DNA of 64,000 bases from Fodinibacter sp963763015 (lineage in GTDB: Bacteria > Actinomycetota > Actinomycetes > Actinomycetales > Dermatophilaceae). A program made the position numbers and the translations under genes. The stretch covers positions 434,001 to 498,000 of the forward strand of contig CAVXML010000009.1 in NCBI GenBank assembly GCA_963763015.1, given 5' to 3'. The notes under the pieces are model-generated. The model was not told the DNA's origin. It did not search any database and saw nothing but the letters and a program-made list of their open reading frames with translations. Below, piece after piece: positions 61,109-64,000 of this stretch (positions within the stretch are counted from its first letter, which is position 1; the number at the start of each line of letters is the position of its first letter).

Positions 61109-61938
61109 GCACGGCAACGGTCGACCCGAACACCGCCAGCCCTCCCGTGCCCGGCGAGCCCAGGACCATCCTCCAGGCCGACGGTGTGATCATGCGATTC
61201 GGTGGTCTCACGGCGGTTGACGATGTCAGCATGACCGTTCGCGAGGGCGAGATCGTCGGGCTCATCGGGCCCAACGGGGCTGGCAAGACGACGTTCTTCA
61301 ACTGCCTGACGGGGATGTACAAACCGACCGAAGGTCGCGTCACGCTCGAGGGAGAGGTCCTACCGCCTCAGCCGCGGGCCGTCGTCAGGGCGGGTATGGC
61401 CCGGACCTTCCAGAACATCCGCCTCTTCGCCAACATGACCGCGCTCGAGAACGTCATGGTCGGCCGTTACTGCCGCACGAACTCGATGGCGATCACCTCG
61501 ATCCTCCGCGGCCCGAAGTTCCGCCGGGAGGAGGAGGCCACGCGTCTGCGGGCCCAGGAGCTCCTCGACTTCGTCGGGCTCGGTCGCTCCACCGAGCTCC
61601 TCGCCCGGAACATGCCCTACGGGGACCAGCGGCGGCTCGAGATCGCCCGTGCCCTGGCGACGGATCCCAAGGTCATCCTTCTCGACGAGCCGACCGCCGG
61701 CATGAACCCGAGGGAGACCGAGGACACGATGCAGCTGATTCACAAGATCAGGGACGGCGGTCTCGCAGTCGTCGTCATCGAGCACGACATGCGGTTCATC
61801 TTCAACCTGTGCGACCGGGTTCTCTGTCTGGTCCGGGGATCGCTCCTCGTCGAAGGCACGCCGGCGGAGGTGCAGTCGGACCACCGGGTGATCGAGGCCT
61901 ACATCGGCAGTGGCGACGAGGAGGAGGAGGGCCCGTGA
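61105..61938 (+). CDS. livG: Branched-chain amino acid ABC transporter ATPase LivG
   Basis: 277 aa. Walker A GPNGAGKTT near residue 54, ARTFQNIRLFANMTALENV, signature MPYGDQRRLEIARAL (variant of LSGGQ as in LivG), Walker B VILLDEPTAGMNP, H-loop VVVIEHDMRFI. The N-terminal 20 residues are disordered. ATGA overlap with livM and GTGA overlap with livF. Confidence 0.94.
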   Translation: MSTATVDPNTASPPVPGEPRTILQADGVIMRFGGLTAVDDVSMTVREGEIVGLIGPNGAGKTTFFNCLTGMYKPTEGRVTLEGEVLPPQPRAVVRAGMARTFQNIRLFANMTALENVMVGRYCRTNSMAITSILRGPKFRREEEATRLRAQELLDFVGLGRSTELLARNMPYGDQRRLEIARALATDPKVILLDEPTAGMNPRETEDTMQLIHKIRDGGLAVVVIEHDMRFIFNLCDRVLCLVRGSLLVEGTPAEVQSDHRVIEAYIGSGDEEEEGP

Positions 61939-62648
61939 GCGCCATGCTGGAGGTCCGTGACCTCGAGGTCGCCTACGGGAAGATCAAGGCCGTCAAGGGG
62001 ATCAGCTTCGACGTCCGCGAGGGCGAGGTCGTCTCGCTCATCGGCACGAACGGGGCCGGCAAGACGACCACGCTGCGCACCATCTCCGGCCTGCTGCGTC
62101 CGGTCAGGGGGTCGATCACCTTCAACGGCCAGGATCTCACCACGGTGGCCGCTCACGACATCGTCCAGCTGGGGATCGCGCACTCCCCCGAGGGCCGTCG
62201 GATCTTCCCCAGCCTCACCGTCGAGGAGAACCTCAGGCTCGGCGCGTTCGCCCGCAAGGACAGGGAGATCAACAACGACCTCCAGTCTGCGTTCGAGCTG
62301 TTCCCCATCCTCGAGGAACGGCGTGCGCAGCCCGCCGGCACGTTCTCCGGTGGTGAGCAGCAGATGCTCGCGATGGGGCGGGCGATGATGAGCAAGCCCA
62401 AGCTGCTCATGCTCGACGAGCCGTCGATGGGGCTCTCGCCGCTGATGATGAAGCGCATCATGACGACAGTCACGACCCTCCAGGAGCAGGGCACGACGAT
62501 CCTGCTCGTGGAGCAGAACGCCCAGGCGGCCCTGAAGCGCGCGACGAAGGGCTACGTCCTCGAGGTCGGCAAGATCGTGCTCTCCGGCTCCGGCCAGGAG
62601 CTCCTCAGCACCGACGACGTGCGCAAGGCGTACCTGGGCGAGGACTGA
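61935..62648 (+). CDS. livF: Branched-chain amino acid ABC transporter ATPase LivF
   Basis: 237 aa. Walker A GTNGAGKTTTLR near residue 37, HSPEGRRIFPSLTVEENL, signature FSGGEQQMLAMGRAM, Walker B LLMLDEPSMGLSPLM, H-loop LLVEQNAQAAL. GTG start overlaps livG. Last gene of the operon; convergent with uvrA over 121 bases. Confidence 0.94.
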   Translation: MSAMLEVRDLEVAYGKIKAVKGISFDVREGEVVSLIGTNGAGKTTTLRTISGLLRPVRGSITFNGQDLTTVAAHDIVQLGIAHSPEGRRIFPSLTVEENLRLGAFARKDREINNDLQSAFELFPILEERRAQPAGTFSGGEQQMLAMGRAMMSKPKLLMLDEPSMGLSPLMMKRIMTTVTTLQEQGTTILLVEQNAQAALKRATKGYVLEVGKIVLSGSGQELLSTDDVRKAYLGED

Positions 62649-62682
62649 CCGCTCCCCCGCGTCCGTGCGTCCCTCGCCCCAT

Positions 62683-62697
62683 CCCGAAAGGTTCGGG
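62683..62697. terminator. Small hairpin between livF and uvrA (candidate)
   Basis: CCCGAA-AGG-TTCGGG, a 6-bp stem with 3-base loop, 35 bases behind livF. A second weak stem lies near 62737-62755 (TTCCCC...GGGGAA). Either may end transcription from both sides. No T-run. Confidence 0.3.
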
Positions 62698-62769
62698 TTC
62701 GCACGGGAACCGTTGCCCGCGGCGCGACGGTGGAGGTTCCCCGCACGCGGGGGAAGGTGGTCGCTGGGC

Positions 62770-64000
<1,231 letters not shown>

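Overview
The window is chromosomal DNA of a very GC-rich actinobacterium. Codons end almost always in G or C, GTG starts are common, and WhiA, RbpA, OpcA, an InhA-type FabI and a SerB2-type phosphatase are present. Gene content fits Micrococcales, probably an Intrasporangiaceae-like organism (inference). No tRNA, rRNA, CRISPR, prophage or insertion sequence was seen. No gap between genes exceeds about 270 bases.

Layout. 1-10.3 kb is a storage and amino-acid region: divergent glgA (cut by the left edge) and glgC, a luciferase-like oxidoreductase, serB, cyanophycinase, cyanophycin synthetase, and a convergent CphA paralogue that lacks the ATP-grasp domain and carries a TPR tail. 10.3-22.7 kb holds fabI, fabG, a DUF3099 protein, moaA, a SURF1 gene, an alpha/beta hydrolase, an ABC exporter, an ArsR/AHSA1 pair, a wax ester/diacylglycerol acyltransferase with a START-like partner, an ABC-F ATPase and a zinc metallopeptidase. 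22.8-29.9 kb holds a Vms1-like release factor (acVLRF1) and the suf iron-sulfur operon (sufR-B-D-Rieske-C-S-U-T). 29.9-38.2 kb holds pssA-psd, a two-gene ABC transporter, ctaA, a large LuxR-type regulator with a 72-aa partner, and ctaB. 38.3-47.5 kb is the pentose phosphate block tkt-tal-pgi-zwf-opcA-pgl plus a DUF3806 gene. 47.5-56.2 kb runs on the minus strand: uvrC-rapZ-yvcK-whiA, then gap-pgk-tpiA-secG-rbpA. 56.3-64 kb has a Tat-type Rieske lipoprotein, a branched-chain amino acid ABC importer (livJ-H-M-G-F) and the C-terminal part of uvrA.

How the genes fit together. From fabG to uvrC the order follows the conserved actinobacterial backbone known from Mycobacterium tuberculosis Rv1484-Rv1420 in inverted order, with local insertions (pssA-psd, the LuxR-type regulator, the WS/DGAT pair). 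The block joins central carbon flux (glycolysis and pentose phosphate) with heme A and cytochrome oxidase maturation and with Fe-S cluster assembly. The left part adds carbon and nitrogen storage (glycogen, cyanophycin, neutral lipid).

Regulation. Many starts sit 6-8 bases behind a TANNNT hexamer, which points to widespread leaderless transcription. Candidate operators lie before sufR and the arsR gene. Strong hairpins lie at the cphA convergent end, between livJ and livH, between zwf and opcA, and behind the metallopeptidase gene.
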